Both the position numbers and the translations under genes were made by a program. A DNA stretch of 64,000 nt, from contig JAIETG010000027.1 in NCBI GenBank assembly GCA_019745395.1, forward strand, positions 1 through 64,000, given 5' to 3'. Of the stretch, positions 25,356 to 33,822 are shown in pieces (the stretch's first letter is position 1; every line of letters starts with the position of its first letter). The notes beneath the pieces are model-generated. The model was not told the origin of the DNA. It saw only the letters and a program-made list of their open reading frames with translations, and searched no databases. This DNA is from Rhabdochlamydiaceae bacterium. GTDB taxonomy: Bacteria; Chlamydiota; Chlamydiia; Chlamydiales; Rhabdochlamydiaceae.

Positions 25356-26087
25356 ATGCCATCACCCGCTATCATCGTAGATCAAGTAAACTTCTCCTAC
25401 CACAACACTTCTGTACTAGAGAATGTTAGCCTATCCATTTACGAAGGAGATTTTGTAGCTGTTTTTGGACCTAACGGCGGAGGAAAAACCACCTTACTGC
25501 AACTGATCATGGGGCTACTAGAACCTACACAAGGAAACATATCTCTTTGGGGGAAAACCCCAGGGAAAAATCGCCCTCATATAGGCTACGTCCCCCAAAT
25601 AGCACGCTTTGACAAGCAGTTTCCCATTACAGCAGAAGAAGTTGTGCAAATGGGATGCCTTTCAAAACTTTCATTTTGGGGAACCTTAAAAGCTCAAGAA
25701 AAGCAGACCGCCCTAGAAGCTTTAGAGAAAGTCGGAATGACTGACTTCAGACACCGCTCATTTGGACAACTTTCAGGTGGTCAAGCTCAAAGAGTCCTAA
25801 TAGCGAGAGCATTAGCATCACACCCCAAACTACTCATCCTAGACGAACCAACCGCAAGCGTAGACCCCAAAGCAGAAGAAGAAATTTTACAAATCCTCAC
25901 TTCCCTACAAGGAAGCCTAACCATTTTAATGGTCACTCATGACCTACAAACCATCATTAAAAAAGTCGAAAAACTTCTTTGCGTACATCGCCATGCACAC
26001 ATGTTCTCCCCCTCCGAAGTATGCGAGCATTTCGGGCTTGGCTTATACCACTCTCCTCTTATAAAAACACAATTTTGCGTAAAATAA
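25356..26087 (+). CDS. metal ABC transporter ATPase
   Basis: This is the ATP-binding subunit of the metal uptake system. The 243 residues have Walker A GPNGGGKTTLLQ, Q-loop YVPQIARFDK, the signature LSGGQAQRVLIARAL, Walker B LLILDEPTASVDP and the switch His in VTHDLQ, so all catalytic elements are present. It lies six bases after the binding-protein gene and four before the permease, forming a three-gene operon. Confidence 0.93.
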   Translation: MPSPAIIVDQVNFSYHNTSVLENVSLSIYEGDFVAVFGPNGGGKTTLLQLIMGLLEPTQGNISLWGKTPGKNRPHIGYVPQIARFDKQFPITAEEVVQMGCLSKLSFWGTLKAQEKQTALEALEKVGMTDFRHRSFGQLSGGQAQRVLIARALASHPKLLILDEPTASVDPKAEEEILQILTSLQGSLTILMVTHDLQTIIKKVEKLLCVHRHAHMFSPSEVCEHFGLGLYHSPLIKTQFCVK

Positions 26088-26091
26088 AAAT

Positions 26092-26937
26092 ATGGACTTT
26101 TCTATTTCAGCACTTTTTACGAATCCATTTCTCCTCATGGCCCTCGGAGCCGGCCTTGCCGCTTCGATTTCAGGGGGCATCATTGGAACATATGTAGTCA
26201 CTAAACGTATCGTCTTCATGAGCGGAAGCATTTCTCACGCTGTTTTAGGAGGAATGGGGCTTTTCTTGTGGCTAAGAAGAACATACTCATTGCACTTTCT
26301 CTCCCCCTTTCAGGGAGCACTATTCTTTGCACTACTTGCCGCAGTACTCCTAGGATGGATTCATCTGAAGTGTAAAGAAAGGGAAGATTCGATTATCGCA
26401 GCCCTTTGGGCTACTGGAACATCTATTGGGGTAATATTTATCACATTCACTCCGGGATATAACGTAGAGCTCATGAATTTCCTGTTTGGAAACATTTTAT
26501 GGGCTACACAAGGGGACGTAACAGCCCTCCTAATCCTAGACGCTTTAGTAATCAGTTCGACTCTATTTTTCTATCGTAAATTCCAAGCAATTTGCTTTGA
26601 CGAACAACAAGCAGCCCTGCAAAGACTCCCAGTAAAACGTTTATACATTTTCTTACTTTGCTTAATTGCACTTTCCGTCGTGGTTCTCATCCAAGTTGTA
26701 GGAGCGATCCTTGTAATCTCCCTACTTACCATGCCAGCCGCTGCTGCTTCGAGCTTTACCCATCGACTCTCTTCCTTAATGAAGCTATCAGTAGGCGCAA
26801 GCATCCTCTTCACTTGCCTAGGAATCTACGCTTCCTACGAACTGAACTGGCCTCCAGGAGCTACTATTACGCTGATTGCCGCTGTTTTTTACTCGCTATC
26901 GCTAGTCTACAGCCGCCTTCATCGATTAAGAAATTGA
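26092..26937 (+). CDS. metal ABC transporter permease (ABC-3 family)
   Basis: This is the inner-membrane channel subunit. The 281 residues have about eight membrane segments. Family landmarks are GLAASISGGIIGTYVVTKRI, GSISHAVLGGMGL and LLTMPAAAASSFTHRLSSL. The last dozen bases overlap the 3' end of a small basic-protein gene read from the other strand. Confidence 0.92.
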   Translation: MDFSISALFTNPFLLMALGAGLAASISGGIIGTYVVTKRIVFMSGSISHAVLGGMGLFLWLRRTYSLHFLSPFQGALFFALLAAVLLGWIHLKCKEREDSIIAALWATGTSIGVIFITFTPGYNVELMNFLFGNILWATQGDVTALLILDALVISSTLFFYRKFQAICFDEQQAALQRLPVKRLYIFLLCLIALSVVVLIQVVGAILVISLLTMPAAAASSFTHRLSSLMKLSVGASILFTCLGIYASYELNWPPGATITLIAAVFYSLSLVYSRLHRLRN

Positions 26938-27042
26938 CAGATATTTTTTTAAAAACCCTCTCCAACCTTTTACTTTCTTTTGCTTCGTTGCCTTCTTAGA
27001 GCGAGAGCTATGTTTAGAAGCTTTACGAACGGACGCCGCCAT
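26926..27042 (-). CDS. 38-residue highly basic protein
   Basis: This short gene encodes MAASVRKASKHSSRSKKA and continues to a stop at 26926. Roughly a third of the residues are Lys or Arg and about a fifth are Ser, and it ends VKGWRGFLKKYLSIS. The ATG at 27042 is preceded by AAAGAGG at good spacing, which is better than most ribosome sites in this window. No family is recognised; the composition suits nucleic-acid or ribosome binding. Its stop lies inside the 3' end of the convergent permease gene. The good start signal and position beside ribosomal genes make it likely real. Confidence 0.6.
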   Translation of the reverse strand: MAASVRKASKHSSRSKKATKQKKVKGWRGFLKKYLSIS

Positions 27043-27132
27043 GATCTACCTCTTTAAAAATAAATGTTCTGAACTATATAACCACACACCAGTAAATTCA
27101 AATTACAACATAAATAATTATTTATCAATAGA

Positions 27133-27149
27133 ATTGGGGAAGCCCCAAT
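27133..27149. repeat. short inverted repeat in the rplU upstream region
   Basis: ATTGGGG and CCCCAAT flank a 3-base loop in the spacer between the small basic-protein gene and the rplU promoter. No T-run follows directly, so this is a weak candidate for a terminator or operator. Confidence 0.4.
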
Positions 27150-27206
27150 AAATCGGCTAAAAAAAGTCTTTTTTGGGTCCTTTAGAGAGCAATCTCTCTT
27201 TTGCAC

Positions 27207-27235
27207 TTGACTAAGAAAAATGGTTCTTTTATTGT
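27207..27235 (+). promoter_or_regulatory. candidate sigma-66 promoter for rplU
   Basis: TTGACT (27207-27212) and TATTGT (27230-27235) are separated by 17 bases, about 80 bases before the rplU start. This is the best consensus-like promoter in the window. Confidence 0.55.
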
Positions 27236-27314
27236 CTTCGCTTTCCTCTTTCAGGAACCTTTCCACTAAGGTTTCCTATTGACCTATCGCAAAGAAAAAC
27301 ACTCAGGAGGTCAC

Positions 27315-27626
27315 ATGTACGCGATTATAGAAACGGGCGGGAAACAATACAGGGTAGAAAAAGACGATGTTATTGACATCGAGCTGATAGATGCTGCCCA
27401 AAATGGACAAGTAGAATTCAAAACTGTGCTCTTCATCAATGATGGAGCATCCGTGAAAATGGGAGCGCCTTACCTTTCTCAGTCTACTGTGAAAGCGGAG
27501 CTCATTTCTGAAGTTAAAGGTCCTAAAGTTGTTTCTTTTAAGTATAAGAAAAGAAAAGGGTACCGCAGAAAAGTAGGCCACCGCCAGCGCTACTCAAGAA
27601 TAAAAATTACAGACATCATAGGCTAA
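27315..27626 (+). CDS. rplU: 50S ribosomal protein L21
   Basis: This 103-residue large-subunit protein binds 23S rRNA. It begins MYAIIETGGKQYRVEKDDV and has the family's basic end FKYKKRKGYRRKVGHRQ. The ATG at 27315 is preceded by AGGAGGT, so the upstream in-frame codons are not used. It is the first gene of the rplU-rpmA-obg group. Confidence 0.96.
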   Translation: MYAIIETGGKQYRVEKDDVIDIELIDAAQNGQVEFKTVLFINDGASVKMGAPYLSQSTVKAELISEVKGPKVVSFKYKKRKGYRRKVGHRQRYSRIKITDIIG

Positions 27627-27638
27627 GGGAGCTTTACC

Positions 27639-27890
27639 ATGGCACATAAGAAAGGGCAAGGTTCGACAAGAAACGGACGTGACTCCAACTCACAACGTCT
27701 GGGCATTAAAGCCTCTGGTGGGGAATTTGTTACAGCGGGAAGTATTCTCGTGAGACAAAGAGGAACTCGATGGGTTCCTGCGAAAAATGTAGGAAGAGGT
27801 CGGGATGACACATTGTTTGCTCTTGTAGATGGGGTTGTTACCTATCGTAAGACCAATAAAACGTACATTTCTGTTCTTCCACAAAGCTAG
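27639..27890 (+). CDS. rpmA: 50S ribosomal protein L27
   Basis: This 83-residue protein reaches the peptidyl-transferase centre through its N-terminus. It starts [20 protein letters not shown] and continues [20 protein letters not shown] and [20 protein letters not shown]. There is no Firmicutes-type N-terminal extension. It follows rplU after 12 bases. Confidence 0.97.
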   Translation: MAHKKGQGSTRNGRDSNSQRLGIKASGGEFVTAGSILVRQRGTRWVPAKNVGRGRDDTLFALVDGVVTYRKTNKTYISVLPQS

Positions 27891-27905
27891 TTTTTAGATT
27901 CTAAC

Positions 27906-27929
27906 GCGTTTCCCTTCCAAGGGAAACGC
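27906..27929 (+). promoter_or_regulatory. perfect stem-loop between rpmA and obg
   Basis: The arms GCGTTTCCCTT and AAGGGAAACGC (11 bp, perfect) enclose a 2-base loop. The following AAACCTTT is not a proper T-run, so it may act as an RNA-processing or stability element, or as a weak attenuator setting the ratio of ribosomal protein to Obg. It ends 21 bases before the obg ATG. Confidence 0.6.
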
Positions 27930-27950
27930 AAACCTTTAAGATTTATATAT

Positions 27951-28961
27951 ATGTTTGTTGACTCTATTTCTCTCACTCTCTCTGCAGGCAAAGGCGGCAA
28001 TGGCGTCATTGCTTGGCGCAGAGAAAAATACATCCCCAAAGGGGGCCCTACCGGCGGAAACGGCGGCCATGGAGGGTCTATTACCCTCGTTGCTGATCGG
28101 CAAACCGTTTCTTTAGAAGGGTACCGCCATAAGCGAATCTTTTGCGCACAAAATGGTGCGTGCGGAGGCAGTAACCTCAAACAAGGAAAGGCTGGAACTA
28201 ATTTAATTCTGAAAGTTCCTTGCGGAACTCTAGTAAAAGACCGTCATACGCAAGAAGTACTTTTTGATCTTACGGAAGATGGGCAAGAATTGCCTCTCTG
28301 CCGCGGAGGAAAAGGAGGGAAAGGGAACCATCATTATAAATCCCCAACTCACCAAGCCCCCCATTTTTGCACCGAAGGAACTCCGGGGGAATCCCGAGAA
28401 ATTGAACTAGAGCTCAAACTTATTGCAGACGTCGGATTGATCGGTATGCCTAATGCCGGCAAGTCTACCCTCCTCTCTAAGTTAACTTTTGCTCGTGTAA
28501 AAATCGGCGCCTATCCTTTTACAACACTATTTCCTAATTTAGGATATGCTAGAGCCCCCTCTGGAAACAGGGTACTACTAGCTGATATCCCAGGAATTAT
28601 TGAAAATGCACACATCAATAAAGGGTTAGGATATGCCTTTTTAAGGCACATCGAAAGAACCTCTGCCCTGGTATTTGTCATTGATATTTCTGGATTTGAA
28701 GGAAGAGATCCCCTAGAAGACTTCCAAATTCTACGAAACGAGCTCTCTGCCTACGATCCTGAGCTTTTGAAAAAGCCCTTTCTCGTTGCTCTCAATAAAA
28801 TAGACATAGAAGGTGCTTCAGAAAATATCCAACGTTTTTACGATACCATGACAGATATTCCTCGGGAATGCATTTTCCCAATAGCTGCCCAAGAAAAACA
28901 GGGGCTTCCTCCTCTGCTCGAAGGAATAGAATCTCTTACAACTCCTTTAGTACCCTGCTAA
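27951..28961 (+). CDS. obg: Obg/CgtA GTPase
   Basis: This essential GTPase is linked to late 50S ribosome assembly. The 336 residues have the glycine-rich Obg fold (SAGKGGNGVIAWRREKYIPK, GGNGGHGGSI) to about residue 155, then the G domain with G1 GMPNAGKSTLLS, G3 DIPGIIENAH and G4 NKID. The C-terminal OCT domain found in some species is absent, as is usual in chlamydiae. There is little ribosome-site signal before the ATG. Confidence 0.95.
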   Translation: MFVDSISLTLSAGKGGNGVIAWRREKYIPKGGPTGGNGGHGGSITLVADRQTVSLEGYRHKRIFCAQNGACGGSNLKQGKAGTNLILKVPCGTLVKDRHTQEVLFDLTEDGQELPLCRGGKGGKGNHHYKSPTHQAPHFCTEGTPGESREIELELKLIADVGLIGMPNAGKSTLLSKLTFARVKIGAYPFTTLFPNLGYARAPSGNRVLLADIPGIIENAHINKGLGYAFLRHIERTSALVFVIDISGFEGRDPLEDFQILRNELSAYDPELLKKPFLVALNKIDIEGASENIQRFYDTMTDIPRECIFPIAAQEKQGLPPLLEGIESLTTPLVPC

Positions 28962-29027
28962 ATAATATGGTTGCATTTAATTTCAGATAGTAATAATTTG
29001 AAATTAAATCCAACCAATGGCAATACT

Positions 29028-29372
29028 ATGAAGCACGCAAAATTCTTCTATATAATTACCTGCGCTAGCTGTTTAATTTACTCAAAAGTCTGCGCGACCT
29101 CCCCTTTATCCCCTTCAAAAAATATTGGACCTGGATCTCGATCTACAAGCAGTCAAGATTCCCTAGAAGGAAGTCTTCATATGGGATCTCAAGCAAAAAG
29201 TTTTGCTCCCAACTCTCTCTTCTACCCTCCTACCCACTCTGCCAATCCCATGACGTCACTGCAAAACGAAGCATTTCTTCACAACTCCTTCCACTGGTCA
29301 TATTTTCGTAGCCCAAATGGACAACTCTGGGGCAGAAACAGCTACGGAGACCAACTTTTACTAGATCCGTGA
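29028..29372 (+). CDS. small secreted protein of unknown function
   Basis: Starting at the ATG at 29028, this is a 114-residue protein with a likely signal peptide (AKFFYIITCASCLIYSKVCA). A Ser/Pro/Asn-rich mature part follows, ending SPNGQLWGRNSYGDQLLLDP. An upstream ATG at 28971 would bury the signal and is less likely. There is no recognised family and no clear ribosome site. It lies between obg and a convergent protease gene. Confidence 0.45.
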   Translation: MKHAKFFYIITCASCLIYSKVCATSPLSPSKNIGPGSRSTSSQDSLEGSLHMGSQAKSFAPNSLFYPPTHSANPMTSLQNEAFLHNSFHWSYFRSPNGQLWGRNSYGDQLLLDP

Positions 29373-29385
29373 AAAATTACTGCGC

Positions 29386-32283
29386 TTATCTATAAAAATA
29401 CTCTTTCTCAATAGGTATATATTGGATATTTCCTCCATCTTGTGAAAGATATGGAACTTGATGGCTACCCTCAATTAAGACAGCAATTCTCTTTCGATTT
29501 TCCGAAGAAAAAATGTTTGCAATCTCTTGAATCACTTGCTCATAACGCAAAGAATGTAACCTCTCCAAATTTTGAACAAGCCAGGCAAGATCTTCACTCG
29601 TATTAGCACTGTTCTTTTGATTTTGCGCATTCATAATAAGAGACTCTCGAATCACCTCAAATCGATCTCGCGTGAGAATTTCCTCTCCATTCAAAGCAAA
29701 TTCATGTAAAAACTTTTCAACTCTATACAAAAGATCTAAAGGCGCATGCGTACTAGATTGCACTCCAAAGCAATGACAGATCTTTTGATTCATAAGCTCT
29801 TGCCAGGTATGAAGCTTGTAGGCTGTTTGTTGTCTTGTTCTCAATTCTTCAAAAAATTCGCTATGCAATACTGTCGTTAGTATTTTATGAATAACCTCCA
29901 AGTCCTCCTCTAGCTTGCCAGCCTCAATTAAAAGAAGAAGAGCATTACCTCTACGATGTGTTTTTTGCATGATAAGATACGATTGAGCATCTTCCGGAAA
30001 AATAAACATCTTACTACGATCCTTGGCGAAATTACTGGACTTAACATCTAAAATTGCCGAGATTTGTTCCCAAAGTTGCACAATTTGCTGTTCACAGGTT
30101 CCCCCCAAAAAAGCACCTTCAAGGAAGATCTCTTGAAAATATGTTTTTTGAAATACTTCATACTCTGCAAACTCCATCTGCAATAATGCATGATATAATT
30201 CCATCCTTGTATAATAAGAAGGCCTTAGAAGAGAATCTAGAATTTGATGCGCATAATCCATAGGAGATGGGTCTCCAGGATAGCTATCTAACTTCTGTTG
30301 TTTGATCTTCTCAAATTGCTCTTGAAAAACATGCGCCTGTTTTAGGGCAGAAAAAAAACGTTGAAAATAGATGGGATAGTCAAAATAAGGTGCACTAAAA
30401 AATAAACACAAATCCATTCCTTCCATTTCTACACTCCAAATAACCTTTAGCTCATCAGAAAATTCTTTCTTTAACTCATCGTTGATCCCTTGGACAAAAA
30501 TATCATTAAAAGCCACATGCTTCGCACTACTATTCATCAAAGGCGTCGTAATACAAAAAAATGCATCAATCGACTCCCCCTCAACCACAGGAGCTACCCA
30601 TCTGATTCGCGCTGTGGCATCATCAATTAAAAAAATGGGATCTGGGATCTCACGATCCTCAACTTCCGTTTCAATAGGAATGCGGTCTCTTTTACGTGTA
30701 GGAAGTTCTTCCTCCGGCTGAAATCCAATGGAAGGATTTGGCTTTGCTTGATGCCATTCTTGTAATTTTTTCTCTGCAATCTTCCGTATCGCATATTCAG
30801 ATCCCATCCATTTTTCAATGCGAGACAAACGAATTCCCACCTCTTCAGGGTTCGCGACAAGAAAATATAAACATCGGAAAGGAGTCAACTCCAAAAGCAA
30901 TGATTTGGTCATGGAAAGAGCTTCTTCTGAAGACGTATACGTTTGATCTGGATAAGTTTTCATCTCTTCATCAATTAGCTCCGAAGAGATTCGCATTACA
31001 TAATCAAAACTATCGTCAAAAACTGCTTGCAATTGAGCATCTTCCATATATTGCAGTTTTTTTAATAAATACACTGGAATTTGCAACTGCTCAATGCGTC
31101 GAAAAGCTTGAAAACAACGCAAAACTACTTCTTCATATTGAGCAATACCAAGATCTGTTAAAAGAACGTTCAGCATAAAAAAAGCATGATCTTGCCCCAT
31201 CTTCCAAAAATCGGCATGAACTTCTTTAGCCAGACCTTCCTTTTCAAGTGTTTTGGATAAACTGTTTCCCCCAACGTGATCGATAGCCATCTGCAATAAA
31301 TGGATAGCCTTGTGCCCTTCTGCAGTCAGCAAATAGGAAGGGATTTCCCAAAATAAAAATAAAGATCTATTTTTAAAGGCTGGCCTCACATGGATGATAT
31401 GGCCTTTTTGTTCTAAAGAAGTCATCTCTTCGGAAAATTGGATTTTGTCTTTACTCTCAACTCTGTTTTCTACAGAAATGGCAGAAAAAAAACGATCTGC
31501 CATTTCTGCCAGTGTTTCCAAAGACTCCGGGGCCATAAGAACTAATCTCATACGTTCCGGATGATAATGTTCATGAAACCATTGCTCTATATCTCGACGC
31601 TTAATACGAGAAAGCGATTCAAGATTACCACAAGACAGTTGCACATTAGGATGGTGAGGATTACCGCTTTCCTTGAAAATTCTCCAGACTCGTAAAGCAT
31701 CATTTTCTATCGCATCTTCAAACTCATGGTGTACCGCATATATTTCCCTTTGAATAGAAGACTCCGTAAAAAGAGGATCGATAAAAAAATGCGATAGTCG
31801 ATCCAATGCCCCCGTAAAAAAAGCAGAAGGGATTGAAAATCCATAACTTGTTCGATCGTGTTTTGTAAAAGCGTTATATCGTCCCCCTCTTTCCAAAATA
31901 TATTGAGAGTATTCCGATTCCTTCGGGTAAGCCTCTGTCCCTAAAAATAAAAGATGCTCCACAAAATGCGCCATGCCTAGGTATTCTTCTGGATCATCCC
32001 ATGTTCCCGCTCTAACGGATAATGATGCAGCAGACTCTTCCAAAGAAAGATCTGAAATAAGAAGGACTTGAAGTCCATTGGACAGACGAATTTTTGAAAA
32101 TTTCTTTTGAATAGAACTTTTAGCAAGAATCGATTGATCATCAATTAGTTCATAGGAAAGAGTAGCTTGAGCTTTTGCAGCATCTTTCCATTGCTCACAT
32201 TTTTTGACCCACAAATCTTTAGAGCCTGCAAATCCCTGTGAAAAGACAATGCAGATCAAAAGCATGATCGACCGTACCATCAT
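29386..32283 (-). CDS. insulinase/pitrilysin-like zinc metalloprotease
   Basis: This is a 965-residue M16 peptidase with a signal peptide (SIMLLICIVFSQGFAGS), so it acts in the periplasm. The inverted zinc motif HFVEHLLFLGT lies at about residues 106-116 and the distal zinc Glu is in REIYAVHHEFED. N-terminal signatures ISDLSLEESAASLSVRAGTW and ERGGRYNAFTKHDRTSYGF are as in protease III. The second, non-catalytic half follows. The length matches the chlamydial pitrilysin-like gene. AGGAGGAG precedes the ATG. Expected substrates are small peptides. Confidence 0.9.
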   Translation of the reverse strand: MMVRSIMLLICIVFSQGFAGSKDLWVKKCEQWKDAAKAQATLSYELIDDQSILAKSSIQKKFSKIRLSNGLQVLLISDLSLEESAASLSVRAGTWDDPEEYLGMAHFVEHLLFLGTEAYPKESEYSQYILERGGRYNAFTKHDRTSYGFSIPSAFFTGALDRLSHFFIDPLFTESSIQREIYAVHHEFEDAIENDALRVWRIFKESGNPHHPNVQLSCGNLESLSRIKRRDIEQWFHEHYHPERMRLVLMAPESLETLAEMADRFFSAISVENRVESKDKIQFSEEMTSLEQKGHIIHVRPAFKNRSLFLFWEIPSYLLTAEGHKAIHLLQMAIDHVGGNSLSKTLEKEGLAKEVHADFWKMGQDHAFFMLNVLLTDLGIAQYEEVVLRCFQAFRRIEQLQIPVYLLKKLQYMEDAQLQAVFDDSFDYVMRISSELIDEEMKTYPDQTYTSSEEALSMTKSLLLELTPFRCLYFLVANPEEVGIRLSRIEKWMGSEYAIRKIAEKKLQEWHQAKPNPSIGFQPEEELPTRKRDRIPIETEVEDREIPDPIFLIDDATARIRWVAPVVEGESIDAFFCITTPLMNSSAKHVAFNDIFVQGINDELKKEFSDELKVIWSVEMEGMDLCLFFSAPYFDYPIYFQRFFSALKQAHVFQEQFEKIKQQKLDSYPGDPSPMDYAHQILDSLLRPSYYTRMELYHALLQMEFAEYEVFQKTYFQEIFLEGAFLGGTCEQQIVQLWEQISAILDVKSSNFAKDRSKMFIFPEDAQSYLIMQKTHRRGNALLLLIEAGKLEEDLEVIHKILTTVLHSEFFEELRTRQQTAYKLHTWQELMNQKICHCFGVQSSTHAPLDLLYRVEKFLHEFALNGEEILTRDRFEVIRESLIMNAQNQKNSANTSEDLAWLVQNLERLHSLRYEQVIQEIANIFSSENRKRIAVLIEGSHQVPYLSQDGGNIQYIPIEKEYFYR

Positions 32284-32613
32284 GAACTCTCCTCCTAAAG
32301 TATTGTTTCCAGCCTACCGCGCATTTTCCTCATATAGAATCCCTTAAAAATATTCACTGAAAAAACTCTAAAGCTGGAAATGGTTCTTATAAAAGTGATG
32401 GAACCTTAAAACAAAAGAGCAGAAATCGCAGACAGTAAAATGGAGCAATCTTGAAATACGTAAAAAAATTAGATAAGCGAGCTTCTCTCTCATAACCATT
32501 TTTCATCCTATCATAGCTATATCAAAATCTACCCTTTACATTAAAAAATCTTTCCATAACATGGATCGGCGAAATACAGTTATTATACACTAAGATTCGA
32601 AAGGACTCCCCCT
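32284..32613. other. divergent intergenic region
   Basis: These 330 bases lie between two divergent genes. I see AAGGA about ten bases before the Stealth gene, the AGGAGGAG of the protease gene, and AT-rich stretches that could hold promoters (for example TTATAC near 32582). There is no RNA gene, no repeat and no convincing reading frame. Confidence 0.5.
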
Positions 32614-33690
32614 ATGAATTATGTTAAGTACTGCAAGCGTTGCTTGTATCTATGGATTTTATGCTTCACCTCTTTTCTCGTTTCACAAGAGTCTGCGTTT
32701 CCTTACCCTGTCGATATCGTATACTTGTGGGTTGATGGCAATGATCCTGAGTGGATCGGGTGTAAAAAGCATTATGAACAACAGGAACACATGTACATCC
32801 CTCCTGCTCAGGAAGCTTGCCAGGACAACCGTTTCTGGGATCATGAAGAGCTAAGATATTCATTACGCTCCCTGATTAAATTTGCTCCATTCTTCAATCA
32901 CATTTATATTATAACTATGAACCAACGACCTAAATGGCTCTTGGATCATCCACAAGTTACAATCATTGATCACAAAGAAATTTTCAAAAACCTTGGACAT
33001 CTTCCTACTTTTAATTCTCAAGCTCTCGAGTGCCATCTACATCGTGTTCACAATCTTTCTGAGCACTTTATTTATTTCAACGATGATGTATTTGCAGGAA
33101 AACCCCTTTCTCCTTACGATTTTTTTACAGAAGACGGAAAAATTAAAGTGCTTTTTGAAAAAGGGTTCACTGTATCTAAAGATCCTATTGTCCAATCTTC
33201 TCTATATCGCAAAGCCTGGATAAATTCTAATGCTCTCTTAGATTTATATTTTATCCCAGAAAACAGACATCGATTATGTCATGCACCTTTTGCACTACGA
33301 AAGTCTTGGATTGAAGATATAGAAAATCTCTTTCCTTTTGTTTTCCAGGAAAATTCTTCTCATAGATTTCGAGGGGCCTCTAACTTCAATGTAACCAATG
33401 GTCTCTTCCAATATATTTGGCATTATCAAGGGCTCGCGGTTCGCGGGACCTTAACCAATCAAATGGTATCTTTATATGATGATGCACGCTTTGAAGAAAC
33501 GCATAAAGCGCTGCAAAATCTTATAGATTTCCCCAAACACACCTTTTGTCTTCAAGATTGCATGATTGGAGAAAGCGGAAAAAGCTGCCGACTTCTGCAA
33601 ACTGTTTTTGAAACGCTCTTTCCCAATCCGGCTCCTTGGGAAAATATGGAGATTGAAAGGAAAGTATATTTTCTAGAAGAAGAACTCTAA
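32614..33690 (+). CDS. Stealth-family sugar-phosphate transferase, exported
   Basis: The 358-residue protein carries the Stealth conserved regions. CR1 is VDIVYLWVDGNDPEWIG (about residues 33-49). CR2 includes RFWDHEELRYSLRSLIKFAP, HIYIITMNQRPKWL, LPTFNSQALECHLHRV and FIYFNDDVFAGKPL. CR3-like histidines follow (ENRHRLCHAPFALRKSWI). Stealth enzymes transfer hexose-1-phosphate in capsule, teichoic-like or host lysosomal-tag synthesis and are usually cytoplasmic in bacteria. Here the catalytic part follows an N-terminal hydrophobic signal (LYLWILCFTSFLVSQESA), so it may act outside the inner membrane. Confidence 0.85.
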   Translation: MNYVKYCKRCLYLWILCFTSFLVSQESAFPYPVDIVYLWVDGNDPEWIGCKKHYEQQEHMYIPPAQEACQDNRFWDHEELRYSLRSLIKFAPFFNHIYIITMNQRPKWLLDHPQVTIIDHKEIFKNLGHLPTFNSQALECHLHRVHNLSEHFIYFNDDVFAGKPLSPYDFFTEDGKIKVLFEKGFTVSKDPIVQSSLYRKAWINSNALLDLYFIPENRHRLCHAPFALRKSWIEDIENLFPFVFQENSSHRFRGASNFNVTNGLFQYIWHYQGLAVRGTLTNQMVSLYDDARFEETHKALQNLIDFPKHTFCLQDCMIGESGKSCRLLQTVFETLFPNPAPWENMEIERKVYFLEEEL

Positions 33691-33714
33691 AATCCATTTA
33701 AAAAAAACAGCTCA

Positions 33715-33749
33715 GGCCATTTCCTCCTACATTTAAGGTGGAAATGGCC
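33715..33749. repeat. inverted repeat after the Stealth gene
   Basis: Perfect 10-bp arms GGCCATTTCC and GGAAATGGCC enclose a 15-base loop, 25 bases after the stop. No T-run follows on the plus strand, but one lies on the minus-strand side. It may be a terminator or an mRNA 3'-end stabiliser. Confidence 0.55.
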
Positions 33750-33822
33750 CTCATCTCCGAATTTCCTGGAAAAACAAGAAAAAAACAGCTATTTTTATCC
33801 CAATTAACGTAAAGACACAACG

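Noticed and set aside
29028-29372. Possible pilin-like or effector role for the small secreted protein after obg
   Set aside because: Signal peptide is visible but none of the pilin-like motifs; left as unknown.
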